This document shows, one piece after another, positions 26,786 through 36,734 of a stretch of 64,000 nucleotides of DNA. The stretch comes from Hyphomicrobiales bacterium (GTDB lineage: Bacteria > Pseudomonadota > Alphaproteobacteria > Rhizobiales > Xanthobacteraceae): the NCBI GenBank assembly GCA_018335895.1, contig JAGXQU010000110.1, positions 1 to 64,000 on the forward strand, read 5' to 3'. Within the stretch, counting starts at the first letter, position 1. Every line of letters starts with the position of its first letter. The notes below the pieces were generated by a model, which saw only the letters and a program-made list of their open reading frames with translations, did not search any database and had not been told where the DNA came from. The position numbers and the translations under genes are program-made.

Positions 26786-28932
26786 TACTTCTTGATGCCG
26801 CCGGCAAAATATTGTGCGCCGACGATCAGCGCGATCCAGCCTGCGATCCCGGCGGCAAGCAATGCGACGTTCTGTAGTGAAGGAGTCGTTATCACATCCA
26901 TCGCCTGCTTTCCGAGAAAGGATAGCAAAACGACGCCAGGAAGAACGCCAAGGAATGTTCCAACCGCGTAATCCAGCGGCTTTATTCGCGCAGCTCCCGC
27001 GGCGAAGTTCACCACTGCGAAAGGTGCTACGGGCACTAGCCTGATGGTCGCAACAGAAACGATGCCATGCCGGACAATTTTCTCTCGTACCTTGTCAAGC
27101 CGCGCACCCAGAAGCTTCTTCGCGGTTTTCCTGCCAAGGATTTGCCCGAGGCCATACGTCGTCAAAGAACCGAGCATTATTCCAACGAGCGAGTAGATAA
27201 ATCCTAGCCAAGGGCCGAACGCTGCTGCCACAGCGATGATGAGCGCGTTGATCGGGAAAATGATCGAGGATGCAACGATGAATGCACCGACGACAGCGAA
27301 AGGCGCCCAACTGCTGTTCGCGGCGGACTTTATATACGAGGTCACCGCATCTGAGCTTATATAGTCACCGAACGAAACTGCCAGCCAGATTAGCAATCCG
27401 AGGATCAAAACGGCGCCGCCGATCAGGCCCCAAAGTCGGTACTCTTTCTTCGGCTTCTCCAAATCCATAAACTCCTTCAAGGCTTGCTCGGCTATCGGAC
27501 GCTCGGGATCCGCCAGAGCCGCGAGGTATCGCGCTTCCTCTGACGCATCGTCCGCTGTGTCGTCTAGTTTCTGCAAACAGCCATCGGCTCCCTGGAAGTG
27601 CTCGATTGCTTTGATGAGCGACCCCTCGCGCTCCAGTGCCGCTGCAAACTCCTCGGTATTGCAGCGACAGTGCTCCGCAATCAATGTGTTTCGCGCAAGA
27701 GCAATTTGTTGGGCGAATTCCGGACCGTCGGCCTCGACGGACAGATCGCACTCGGTGTCAGTGCCCATTGACCGGTTGTTCAAGTTCGCCGAGCCTATTC
27801 TCAAGAACTTGTCGTCGATGATTGTAACCTTCGAGTGGATCATCGGATAGACGCATTTGCCTTCTTCATCTACCGACAAACACAGCATTCTGATGCGATC
27901 CAGTACGCCGGACTCCTCGAAGGTTTTGGCGAACTGAATCCTTCCATACAGCATGGTGTTCTGCTCAATCCATGACTCCGGTTTGTGCGGCGTTACGAAT
28001 ACAGCCTCGAGTTTTGGATTGCGGTTTAGCGCCTCGCAGATTTTGCGGGCGATGGGCTGGCTTGTGAGAAATTGGTTCTCGATATAGATGGACTTTTCTG
28101 CGGCATCGATGGAGTCAATGAATAGCCGCTCGATCTCCCGCACACTCTTTTGGGCTCCGTAATTCGGTCTGGTGCGAGATATTCCGACCTTCACGCTGCG
28201 AAACAGAGGTTTCACGGAAGCAGGCCACGGGTCGGATGCCGTTTTCACGACCGCTTCGCACTCCTCGGCCGTGACCAGTTTCCAGCGGTCACAGAATATC
28301 TCCCGCAACGCCAATGCTGCGGGACCATCGACGACAGCCTGAACATCGTGAAACGGAGGATAAGGTTCGCCGGAAGGATCGACCCGATGCTTGTCATCGA
28401 GCCTGTGCTGCTTCGTATCCCACCGGCGAATGGTTAGGTCGAGGCCGCCGGAAAACGCGAGCGAATCGTCGATCGTGATGATCTTCTGATGCTGAGAGCC
28501 GCCGAGCGGCACCGCGCTGTCCAGGCTAAAGTGAATCCGTTCCGGCGTGTTCCAGTCGAGCCTGAACTGCGGTAGCCATTCGCGTTCGCCGGCATATAGC
28601 ACCGCGAAATCCCAAAGCAGCAAATAAATGTGGAGGTCGGGTTTTCTCTCCACCAGCGCGGTAAGGAAGGGCGCCAGTTCATTCGGTAAGCCGTCGTCCG
28701 CTTTACCCGTTTCTCCAACCAGCGGGGTTTTGCTGTGGATATCCCAGCCCATGATTTGGATGGAGCGCTCGGCCTTGAGCATGGCCTCGCGCGCAGCGCC
28801 GAAATACTCACCGCCATCGACCAGCATCGCGAAACGGTCGGCACGCTCGATCCGCCAGACGTTTTTGCCGGGCTTATATATCGACTTGGACTGCTGAGAA
28901 TTCAGCACATCTTTCTGAAGCGGTTTCGTCAA
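26785..28932 (-). CDS. Phospholipase D-like protein fused to a VTT (TVP38/SNARE-associated) membrane domain
   Basis: Two HKD motifs (HQKIITIDDSLAFSGG; HSKVTIIDDKFLRIGSANLNNRS) and C-terminal TVP38-like membrane domain (AAAFGPWLGFIYSLVGIMLGSLTTYGLGQILGRK). Confidence 0.93.
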   Translation of the reverse strand: MTKPLQKDVLNSQQSKSIYKPGKNVWRIERADRFAMLVDGGEYFGAAREAMLKAERSIQIMGWDIHSKTPLVGETGKADDGLPNELAPFLTALVERKPDLHIYLLLWDFAVLYAGEREWLPQFRLDWNTPERIHFSLDSAVPLGGSQHQKIITIDDSLAFSGGLDLTIRRWDTKQHRLDDKHRVDPSGEPYPPFHDVQAVVDGPAALALREIFCDRWKLVTAEECEAVVKTASDPWPASVKPLFRSVKVGISRTRPNYGAQKSVREIERLFIDSIDAAEKSIYIENQFLTSQPIARKICEALNRNPKLEAVFVTPHKPESWIEQNTMLYGRIQFAKTFEESGVLDRIRMLCLSVDEEGKCVYPMIHSKVTIIDDKFLRIGSANLNNRSMGTDTECDLSVEADGPEFAQQIALARNTLIAEHCRCNTEEFAAALEREGSLIKAIEHFQGADGCLQKLDDTADDASEEARYLAALADPERPIAEQALKEFMDLEKPKKEYRLWGLIGGAVLILGLLIWLAVSFGDYISSDAVTSYIKSAANSSWAPFAVVGAFIVASSIIFPINALIIAVAAAFGPWLGFIYSLVGIMLGSLTTYGLGQILGRKTAKKLLGARLDKVREKIVRHGIVSVATIRLVPVAPFAVVNFAAGAARIKPLDYAVGTFLGVLPGVVLLSFLGKQAMDVITTPSLQNVALLAAGIAGWIALIVGAQYFAGGIKK

Positions 28933-29806
28933 AGCTACGTTCCGCGAGATGATGCGAACGACTTAAAACCCTTCAGGGGCTAGTTTGTTCCTTTCGGAAT
29001 AATCAGGGAAGCTGGCGAACCGGCCAATTATGCATCGAACAGTAATCCCGCCGAATAATCGTTAGAACTAAGACAATTCCTCCGAAACTGACATAGTCTT
29101 TTGCGAACGCGTTCGCAGTGATCGGGGGCGCCGCTTCGAACGCCAATCGTGCCTCTGGCGCTGCCAGCCGAAGAGGAACAGCCGGAGCGAGCGCGCTATT
29201 CGCTGAGGCTTAAATACGCAGTTGATTTGGATTCGGGGCCGCCGCCCAAGAATGGCACCGCACTTGCCACGTGAAGCTATGCGCTTGCATAGGCAATATC
29301 GCCAAATGCGGGAGCCCCCACGAAAGGAAGCACTAAGAGCTTGCCGCAAACAATATCGATGCGCCCCCGGCCGGAAAAGGAATAGCGCGACCGCGATCAC
29401 TATTCCGAGAATGAGCGAGCAAGGGCTTCTTTTTCAGCGGTCATGCCGGCGGCCGCTTAGAAAGCTAATACCACTTTTCTAGGTGCATTCGGACAGCCGT
29501 ATACCTGGATCTGCGCCATGGCCTCCGCCCAAAGGCCGTAAGCCCCGCAGTAGGAGGCAAGCGCGCACGGTCGAGTGCCGTTAGAATGGGAAGCCAACTT
29601 GGGAAGATGCGGAGCGCGAACCGTGCAGTAAATTCCCGTAAGGCTGGAGCGGCCACGCACCAGCTCAAGCTGCTGCATAAGTCTGGCGCTGGCGCCGCCG
29701 TTGATAGTTCGCAGGACTTGGCCCCGCGGCTCAGACCTCAGTCGACGCGCGTTCACGCGACCCGCGAACGTAGCGTTCTGGCCACGGCGCCCTTATCGGC
29801 TAGCCG

Positions 29807-31102
29807 CTATGCCAGCCCTAGTTTCCTATGCTGCTCGTATAGCGGAGATATCTTTGCTGCATCGGCTGGGATTGCCGAGGCATCCGGCTGTCCAGTACCC
29901 TTTTGAAGCGGAGTTACGTTCATTGCGTAATCTGCGGTACTTTTTTCGAGCACTTTAACAAAAGAATCAAACGGCATTGGTTTGGAGAAAAGAAAACCCT
30001 GAGCGGTGTTAAAACCCATTTGTATAATGGTTTTCAGGTCTTCGGCCGTTTCTACTCCCTCCGCACAAACAGAGACATCCAAGCGGCGAGCCAGATCGGC
30101 CACGGTTTGACAGATCCCTCGCTTAAGCCGATCCGTTGAACAGTTTGAAACGAATTTCCTATCCAACTTTATTTCGTCACAAGGTAACTCTTGCAGACGA
30201 GCAAGTGATGCATGAGCGACCCCAAAATCATCGATTGATATCGCTACGTTTAAGATTTTTAATTGTGTAGCAACCTCTCGAATTAAACTACTGTCTTTAA
30301 CTACCTCATCTTCTGTAACTTCAACTATCAAGCTAGGATGCTCAGAAGTGGGCAAGCCCATGCGGATATTGGAGACAAATCCAGGCTCCGTTACAATTGA
30401 AACAGGCATATTGACTGAGATCTTGGCGCTAATGTTGCGATCGAGCAATAATTTAAGATGGTTCATCGCAGTTGAAAGCACAAAGATTGAAATTGGCTCC
30501 ATCAAAGGATCGCTGGGCGGCGGTAAAAAATCAGCCGGCGATAAAATGCCATGCTTAGGATGCCGAAGACGGACCAGAGCCTCGGCACCGCATATTGTTA
30601 GAGAAGCAAGATCGATCTTTGGCTGGTACCATAATTCGAGCCAATGGCTTTTAATTGCTTCCAGCAAATCAAGATCAATTTTTTCGGTTGAGTAACTCGG
30701 CGTCAGTTGCTTACTTTCTGCCAGCGCAACCAGTCTTTCTCTAAATTGGCTTGCTTGAAATGGCTTGCGTAGGGGCGGAATCATGGACAACCCATGAGAC
30801 ATACCTACTTCGTGGACGTCTCGAAGTATGGTGTCGGAGTGTCCGCTTATTATTAGAACGCGACCACTGTAGGAGACCTGTTTTAACTTGCGGATCACCT
30901 CAATCGCATCAGCCTTACCAAGTGCAATGTCCAGCACAGCTACTGTAGGCTGCTGTGCTTTTACGGCATTGAGAAACAATAACGGCTTCTCGAACGACTG
31001 CGCCAACATGCCTGCCGAAGTCGCGAAGTGACAGATGAGTGCAGAGACCTCCGGATCATCGTCGAGCACATAAACCAGATTCTGGCGAAATGCTTGGCTC
31101 AT
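29807..31102 (-). CDS. Response regulator with C-terminal EAL domain (c-di-GMP phosphodiesterase), no GGDEF
   Basis: REC: VYVLDDDPEVSALICHF...AVLDIALG; EAL: GAEALVRLRHP, SIDDFGVAHASLARLQELPCDEIKLDRKFV, CAEGVETAEDL. Start trimmed to ATG 31102. Confidence 0.92.
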   Translation of the reverse strand: MSQAFRQNLVYVLDDDPEVSALICHFATSAGMLAQSFEKPLLFLNAVKAQQPTVAVLDIALGKADAIEVIRKLKQVSYSGRVLIISGHSDTILRDVHEVGMSHGLSMIPPLRKPFQASQFRERLVALAESKQLTPSYSTEKIDLDLLEAIKSHWLELWYQPKIDLASLTICGAEALVRLRHPKHGILSPADFLPPPSDPLMEPISIFVLSTAMNHLKLLLDRNISAKISVNMPVSIVTEPGFVSNIRMGLPTSEHPSLIVEVTEDEVVKDSSLIREVATQLKILNVAISIDDFGVAHASLARLQELPCDEIKLDRKFVSNCSTDRLKRGICQTVADLARRLDVSVCAEGVETAEDLKTIIQMGFNTAQGFLFSKPMPFDSFVKVLEKSTADYAMNVTPLQKGTGQPDASAIPADAAKISPLYEQHRKLGLA

Positions 31103-31529
31103 AGCAAAATCCTGCACTGCTGCTGATTGAGCGAATAGCGAGACTAGGCGTTGGCATCGTTTTCCGACGTGATTTCAGACGAGTTTAGGTCGATCAGTTT
31201 CGCCTAGGATGAGATACAAAGGGCATTAATATCGCGTGAACAGCCGGATCTTCGAGGTGGACCCCATCGGTAGGTCGACCTGTACAACTGCGGGGGTCTG
31301 GGCTCGGCGGGATCGCATCGTGACCGGTTCTTTCTGGTTGGCGCCACGCGAAACTCTACGAAAGTCCTTGATTCCGTAGCGTCGCCGATGGCTCAGGTCG
31401 CTACAACGAACTATCTTTCTATTTCACGCGGATAGAAAGTATCTCTCAGCCGGCACCAAGATGACGCCCTTGCTACAGGGAAGATTTACACGTCGTTGAC
31501 TCTCTGAAAAAATCTAAGGCTAAGAGCGC

Positions 31530-34500
31530 GTGGAGTTTTCCTTGATTTCCAGCTTCGGTTCAATCTTTCCGATAGTAACCCCAAGTCTCTACTGGGCGAT
31601 CACAATCGTCTGGACAGTTGTACTAGTACTTTTGGTCTGGAGATTTGGTCACGCGTTTCGAACAAGAGGGCTTCTAACCCTTCTTATCCTTATCCTTGCG
31701 ATTGATGCTGCACGAACAGTAATAGAGAGCGTATACTTCGGCGCGCTGTTCGGCTCTCTTTATGGTTTCTTCGAACCGAGCGTTCAAGAATATCTTCAAT
31801 CGCCAACGCTATTAGCAATTCCCAAACTCGTCACACTAGTATCGGGCTTACTTGTTCTCATCCTGATCGTAGGACGTTGGCTTCCGTCGGCACAACAGCG
31901 GGAGGACATTTCCAGGAGTGCGGAAGCCAAACTTATTCTGGAAATTGAAAAACAACGCGAACGACTGCTTATCGCCCAATCCGTCGCCAAAGTGGGTAGT
32001 TGGGAAACAGACCTGAATACACTTGAGGTGGAGTGGTCTCCAGAAACATTTCGTATTTTTGAGAAGGACCCTGCCACCTTCGCTCCAACCCATGAAAGGT
32101 TTCTGGAGCTTGTCGATCCAAATGATCGTGAGGCAGTCGACGCGGCCTTTCGCAAGTCTTTCGATAGTGCCGAGCTTTGCCTCATTGAGCATCAAATTGA
32201 GATGCCTGACGGTCGCAAGAAGACTGTGGTCGAACGATGGAAAACGATAGTTGATGAGTCCGGTAGACCAAGAGCGATCGGCACGTGCCAAGACATCACG
32301 GATATCAGATCAGCTGAGACAAGAGCGCTGGAGGCACTCGAACTCTTAAAAGTCGCAGGGCGTGCCGCACGACTGGGCGGATGGTCTTTTGATACCGCAT
32401 CTAACCGGCTGTTTTGGTCGGAAGAAACGCGAAAGATCCACGAGGTGCCAGATGCTTTTACCCCCACGGTGGACGCAGGAATCAACTTCTACGCCCCGGA
32501 ATTTCGACAACAAATAGAAAAAGCCTTCTTCACCTGCTTGGAACGTGGAGAGCCGTTTGAAGAGACTCTTCAGATAATAACAGCAAAGGGAAAGCGCGTA
32601 TGGGTAAAGAGCATTGGTTTCCCAAGATTGGACCATGCTGGTCGCATTATCGGTGTGCACGGCGCTTTTCAGGATATTTCAGACCTCATATCGCGTGAAG
32701 AGAGCCTGCTACTCCTCGAGACTGCAGTTTCGCGTCTTAACGACATCGTTATTGTAACAGATGCCGACGTTGATGAACCGGGGCCGCGCATCGTACTGGT
32801 GAACGACGCATTCGAGAAAATTACCGGGTACTCAAAGGACGAGACGATTGGGAGATCGCCCCGGTTCCTGCAAGGGCCTAAGACAGATCGAGAGGTCCTC
32901 GATAGGATTCGCAACTCGCTAAAAAGCAGCGCCGGTTTTCGTGGTGAGCTTTTGAATTACACAAAAAGCGGTCAAGAAATTCTTCTTGAACTCGAAATAC
33001 TTCCGATTGCAAACGCGCGGGGCATAACAAGCAATTTTGTAGCAATTGAACGAGATATTACTGAGCGCAAAAGGTTGGCGCTTGAGAGAGAGGATGTCGG
33101 CGGCAGATTGGATACGTTGATCCGGGAAGCAAAAGTCGGAATCCTTGTTCATCGAAATTTTGAGCCCCTGGTCGCGAACAAGGAACTGGCTCGAATGCTG
33201 GGCTATTCGTCAGAGAGTGAAATCATACAGCTTGGCGACGCCAAGTTGCTTTTTGCTGATGACGAACGAGAGCGAATTTCCGATTACAACGCGGCAAGAC
33301 TTCGTGGCGAGGCTGTTCCATCGACCTACGAAATCGTGGGAAAAACGCGAGATGGTTCTCTAATACAACTTGAGAACCGCGCCTTTACCGTTCGATGGGG
33401 CGAAGGTACCGCAGTGTGCGCGATGCTATCAGACGTAAGCGCCCAAAAGAAGTTGGAGGCGCAACTCCGTCAGGCCCAGCGACTGGAAGCGGTTGGTCAG
33501 CTTACCGGCGGCATCGCCCATGACTTCAACAATCTTCTGCTGGTCATCTTGGGCAATGCGGAGCTGCTGGAAGAACGGCTCGCAGACGACAATGAGCTGC
33601 ACAACTTTGCTATATCCGTCCAAAAGGCCGCACTCCGTGGTGCTGATCTTACCGGCCGCTTACTTTCATTTGCACGACGCCAGCCGCTAGACCCGAAAGC
33701 CATCGACCTTAGCCAGACACTTAAAGAGATGAAGGAATTGTTGGTTAGGGCAATTGGCGAGCACGTAGATGTCAGAACGCTTTCCAGTCCGGGGCTCTGG
33801 TTGGCAGAAGTCGATCCCTCTCAGCTTGAGAATGCCATTCTTAATCTCGCGATTAATGCTCGTGATGCGATGCCGGGTGGCGGCGTACTTACAATTGAGT
33901 CTAGCAACGTAGAGTTGGATTCAGATTATACGAAAGACAAACTGGAGTTGTTACCCGGTCGCTACGTGCTGGTGGCGGTCTCGGATACAGGCGTCGGAAT
34001 GACCTCGGAGACAATTGCCCAAGCTTTCGAGCCGTTCTTCACTACGAAGGAGGTCGGCAAGGGTAGTGGGCTAGGCTTGAGTATGGTTTATGGTTTTGCC
34101 AAGCAGTCGCGGGGTCACGTCGCGATTTATTCTGAGTTGGGTAAAGGCACGACAGTAAAGTTGTACTTGCCGAAATCGAGCCGCACAGCTGCACTTGAGC
34201 AACACGTCGTACCCTACGAGAGTGTCCCCAAGGGCTCCGAAAAAATTCTGGTGGTTGAGGACGATGATGAAGTCCGGAGCCACGTCGAAGGACAATTGAA
34301 GAGTCTTGGTTATGAAGTTGTTTCCGTCGCAAATGGAATTGAAGCGACCGAGGTTCTTAAAAATACTGCGGACTTCGATTTGTTGTTCACCGATGTAGTC
34401 ATGCCTAAGGGCGTCAACGGGCCGGCACTCGCGGAAATTGCACGCAGGCTATATCCAGATTTGCCTGTGCTGTTCACCTCTGGATACACGGAGAATGCAA

Positions 34501-34610
34501 TTATCCATCATGGCCAGTTGGATAAAGGGACACTACTTCTGGCTAAGCCCTATCGAAGAGTTGATTTGGCCGAGAAAGTTCGCGCGGCGATGGACCGGAG
34601 AAATGGTTAG
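31530..34610 (+). CDS. Hybrid sensor histidine kinase: N-terminal TM segments, multiple PAS domains, HisKA/HATPase, C-terminal receiver
   Basis: Hydrophobic N-terminus; PAS/PAC motifs (DITDIRSAE, DISDL, RDITERKRLALERE); GGIAHDFNNLLLVILGNAELL; GSGLGLSMVYGFAKQ; ILVVEDDDEVRSHVEGQL...LFTDVVMP. Confidence 0.94.
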   Translation: MEFSLISSFGSIFPIVTPSLYWAITIVWTVVLVLLVWRFGHAFRTRGLLTLLILILAIDAARTVIESVYFGALFGSLYGFFEPSVQEYLQSPTLLAIPKLVTLVSGLLVLILIVGRWLPSAQQREDISRSAEAKLILEIEKQRERLLIAQSVAKVGSWETDLNTLEVEWSPETFRIFEKDPATFAPTHERFLELVDPNDREAVDAAFRKSFDSAELCLIEHQIEMPDGRKKTVVERWKTIVDESGRPRAIGTCQDITDIRSAETRALEALELLKVAGRAARLGGWSFDTASNRLFWSEETRKIHEVPDAFTPTVDAGINFYAPEFRQQIEKAFFTCLERGEPFEETLQIITAKGKRVWVKSIGFPRLDHAGRIIGVHGAFQDISDLISREESLLLLETAVSRLNDIVIVTDADVDEPGPRIVLVNDAFEKITGYSKDETIGRSPRFLQGPKTDREVLDRIRNSLKSSAGFRGELLNYTKSGQEILLELEILPIANARGITSNFVAIERDITERKRLALEREDVGGRLDTLIREAKVGILVHRNFEPLVANKELARMLGYSSESEIIQLGDAKLLFADDERERISDYNAARLRGEAVPSTYEIVGKTRDGSLIQLENRAFTVRWGEGTAVCAMLSDVSAQKKLEAQLRQAQRLEAVGQLTGGIAHDFNNLLLVILGNAELLEERLADDNELHNFAISVQKAALRGADLTGRLLSFARRQPLDPKAIDLSQTLKEMKELLVRAIGEHVDVRTLSSPGLWLAEVDPSQLENAILNLAINARDAMPGGGVLTIESSNVELDSDYTKDKLELLPGRYVLVAVSDTGVGMTSETIAQAFEPFFTTKEVGKGSGLGLSMVYGFAKQSRGHVAIYSELGKGTTVKLYLPKSSRTAALEQHVVPYESVPKGSEKILVVEDDDEVRSHVEGQLKSLGYEVVSVANGIEATEVLKNTADFDLLFTDVVMPKGVNGPALAEIARRLYPDLPVLFTSGYTENAIIHHGQLDKGTLLLAKPYRRVDLAEKVRAAMDRRNG

Positions 34611-34814
34611 CTTCGCAAGTCCGGCATGGCTTAGTATAAACCAATCATATTTGACTGCCGAGTGGCGCCCGTTTTCTTGACGTCTACACGAGTAAGACTC
34701 GTTATTGCGAACGTCCTACCGCAAAATCATGGCTTCATTTTCAGAATGGAATGGCGGATCTTGTCAGAACTAAAAACTAGCTTCTGGCCAACCCCCGGGA
34801 ATGTTTGAGGGAAT

Positions 34815-34863
34815 TGGTTGGGGCGCCAGGATTCGAACCTGGGAATGGCGGAATCAAAATCCG
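34815..34863 (-). pseudogene. tRNA-Gln (TTG) 3' fragment: anticodon arm, T arm and CCA present; D arm and 5' acceptor strand missing
   Basis: Reverse strand CGGATTTTGATTCCGCCATTCCCAGGTTCGAATCCTGGCGCCCCAACCA. The DNA where the tRNA 5' half should be is unrelated sequence. Confidence 0.82.
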
Positions 34864-34965
34864 GGTGGAAACTTCAACGATTCCAACGAGCTTTCTGAAA
34901 TTTGGGACTATTTTCTTGCATTTCCCTCTTTGAAATCACGAGGCTTTTTAGAACGTCAGAATGGT
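34864..34965. repeat. Diverged ~100-bp direct repeat, copy A
   Basis: GGTGGAAACTTCAACGATTCCAACGAGCTTTCTGAA...TTTGAAATCACGAGGCTTTTTAGAACGTCAGAAT; compare copy B at 35748-35849. Confidence 0.65.
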
Positions 34966-35105
34966 CCGGTTACCTGCAGCCACGCGGCTATGCACGCGGA
35001 CGGTAGTTCGAGCGATGATGAAATTACAAACGAGTACGGCCTATTCCACCGCCGTTATTGGCGTTCCACGCTACCACCAGCGTTACTTAACCGCCTTGAT
35101 GTGAC

Positions 35106-35474
35106 TTACAGCCCAAGCTTTTTCAGAGGCACTACAGGGAATAGGCCGCTCAATAGCCCCGTCACGGCCACCCCGGTATGCAAGATTGTGTCCAGCCGGT
35201 TGAATGCGTCGAGGCCTTGAAAGTCCGGAAGCAGCCAGCCAACGATCGCGACGCAACCCCACAAAATCCCATTTGAAAAAGCGAACAATCGGTACTGCGA
35301 ACTCCAATTGTTCGTGACAATGAATACTGCCCACACTCCTATCGCGACATGTATTGCCTTGTGCCCCGCCTCCAACGTTACGCCTTGCGCCGCCAACTCA
35401 ATCGCCAGTGTCGTTCCAACCGCGATCAGAAAGAGCCCGCCTATTATCCACGTGTAGAGCCTAGCAAGATTCAT
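35106..35474 (-). CDS. Small multi-TM hypothetical protein
   Basis: 122 aa with about four hydrophobic segments: MNLARLYTWIIGGLFLIAVGTTLAIELAAQGVTLEAGHKAIHVAIGVWAVFIVTNNW. Confidence 0.65.
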   Translation of the reverse strand: MNLARLYTWIIGGLFLIAVGTTLAIELAAQGVTLEAGHKAIHVAIGVWAVFIVTNNWSSQYRLFAFSNGILWGCVAIVGWLLPDFQGLDAFNRLDTILHTGVAVTGLLSGLFPVVPLKKLGL

Positions 35475-35626
35475 CCGATCTCCTCCCCTGATGGCCGATA
35501 CAAGTATGAACGTTCTTATGGCTACGAACCATTACCATACTGCGGGCTCGTACCAGGGTACCCGCCAAACGCAATTTCTAATAAGACGCAATTTCCATTT
35601 GTTCGAATGACAATCTATCGCGAATG

Positions 35627-35736
35627 GTGATTGCTGGCTCGCGGCAACGCCGCCATCCACGTACATAATCTGCCCGGCAACGAAGCTCGAACCTGGTGCC
35701 GCGAGAACAATACCGGGCCGGCGATTTCCCGCGGAT
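35627..35736 (-). pseudogene. C-terminal remnant of a short-chain dehydrogenase/reductase
   Basis: Reverse strand reads ...PGIVLAAPGSSFVAGQIMYVDGGVAASQ, the typical SDR C-terminal signature (S-x-Y/F-V-x-G-Q-x-x-x-V-D-G-G); no upstream Rossmann region is present. Confidence 0.65.
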
Positions 35737-35747
35737 TTGCAACTCAG

Positions 35748-35849
35748 GTGAAAACTCCAGCATTTCCAACATGTATTCTGAAGTCGCGGCCATTTCCGTG
35801 CATTTGGGGCCTTTGAAATTACAAAGTTTTTCAGAATGTCAGAATAGGT
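35748..35849. repeat. Diverged ~100-bp direct repeat, copy B
   Basis: GGTGAAAACTCCAGCATTTCCAACATGTATTCTGAA...TTTGAAATTACAAAGTTTTTCAGAATGTCAGAAT. Confidence 0.65.
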
Positions 35850-35999
35850 GGGATTAGCCGGTGACGTCCTCGATCCATGTCATAGCGCGCGTCGCCTGGG
35901 GCCAACCCAAGGTCGGAATGGTATGAAACGCTGTGTGCTTCATCCGTACCGCTCTTGAAGTTAGTAAGCTTCGTCGCAGAGCAATACCCGCAACGACGA

Positions 36000-36722
36000 T
36001 CAGTTCTGTGCCTGAGCTACGCAACAGCAACCGTCATGTTCATTGACGGGAGAAATTTGGGTGGCCGCAAAGTTTACGGGCTCGTAAATTCTTTCGTCAA
36101 TCGAAGGCAAGAGGTCCCGCTCCGTGATCGACGAAAGATGGGGTCCGAGATCGCGTAAAAGCCCACTATCCATTCTGTAGATCCAGCCGTGCAGATGGAG
36201 CTCCTGCCCACGCAACCACGCATTCTCGACGATCGGGGTTGCCGCCAGCCGCCGGACCTGCATTTCGATATTCACCTCGCACATCCGGTTGATACGCTGC
36301 ACCGGCGAGAGCGCATCGAATATCGTCCGGTGTTTCCGGTAGAGCATCGAAACCGGTTGCAGCCAGTGGTCGAATAACTCGCCGCGCTCTTTGGCGAACA
36401 CGCGCTCGATGCCGCCACAGCCATAATGCCCACATACGATAATGTGCTCGACCTTGAGATGCTCGACCGCAAACTCGATCACCGAAAGAATATTCAGGTC
36501 GCTAGTGTGGACCACATTGGCAATGTTTCGATGGACGAAAACCTGACCAGGGTCGAGCTCAAGGACGTCGTTCGCCGTGACGCGGCTGTCAGAGCATCCT
36601 ACCCAGAGATATTTTGGCGTCTGCTGCAACGCCATCCTGGAGAAAAAGCTGGGGTCGGCGGTCGTTTTAGCCCTCGCCCAAGCGACGTTCCGGTCCAGGA
36701 GCTGCTCCAACGTACGTGCCAT
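36000..36722 (-). CDS. can: Beta-carbonic anhydrase
   Basis: LWVGCSDSRVTANDVLELDPGQVFVHRNIANVV; HIIVCGHYGCGGIERV. Confidence 0.95.
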   Translation of the reverse strand: MARTLEQLLDRNVAWARAKTTADPSFFSRMALQQTPKYLWVGCSDSRVTANDVLELDPGQVFVHRNIANVVHTSDLNILSVIEFAVEHLKVEHIIVCGHYGCGGIERVFAKERGELFDHWLQPVSMLYRKHRTIFDALSPVQRINRMCEVNIEMQVRRLAATPIVENAWLRGQELHLHGWIYRMDSGLLRDLGPHLSSITERDLLPSIDERIYEPVNFAATQISPVNEHDGCCCVAQAQN

Positions 36723-36734
36723 AAGCGAAGATCT

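Noticed and set aside
34801-35220. 139-aa + strand ORF (GWGARIRTWEWRNQNPGG...)
   Set aside because: Starts inside the antisense of the tRNA-Gln fragment; this N-terminus is a well-known false ORF pattern produced by tRNA T-arms.
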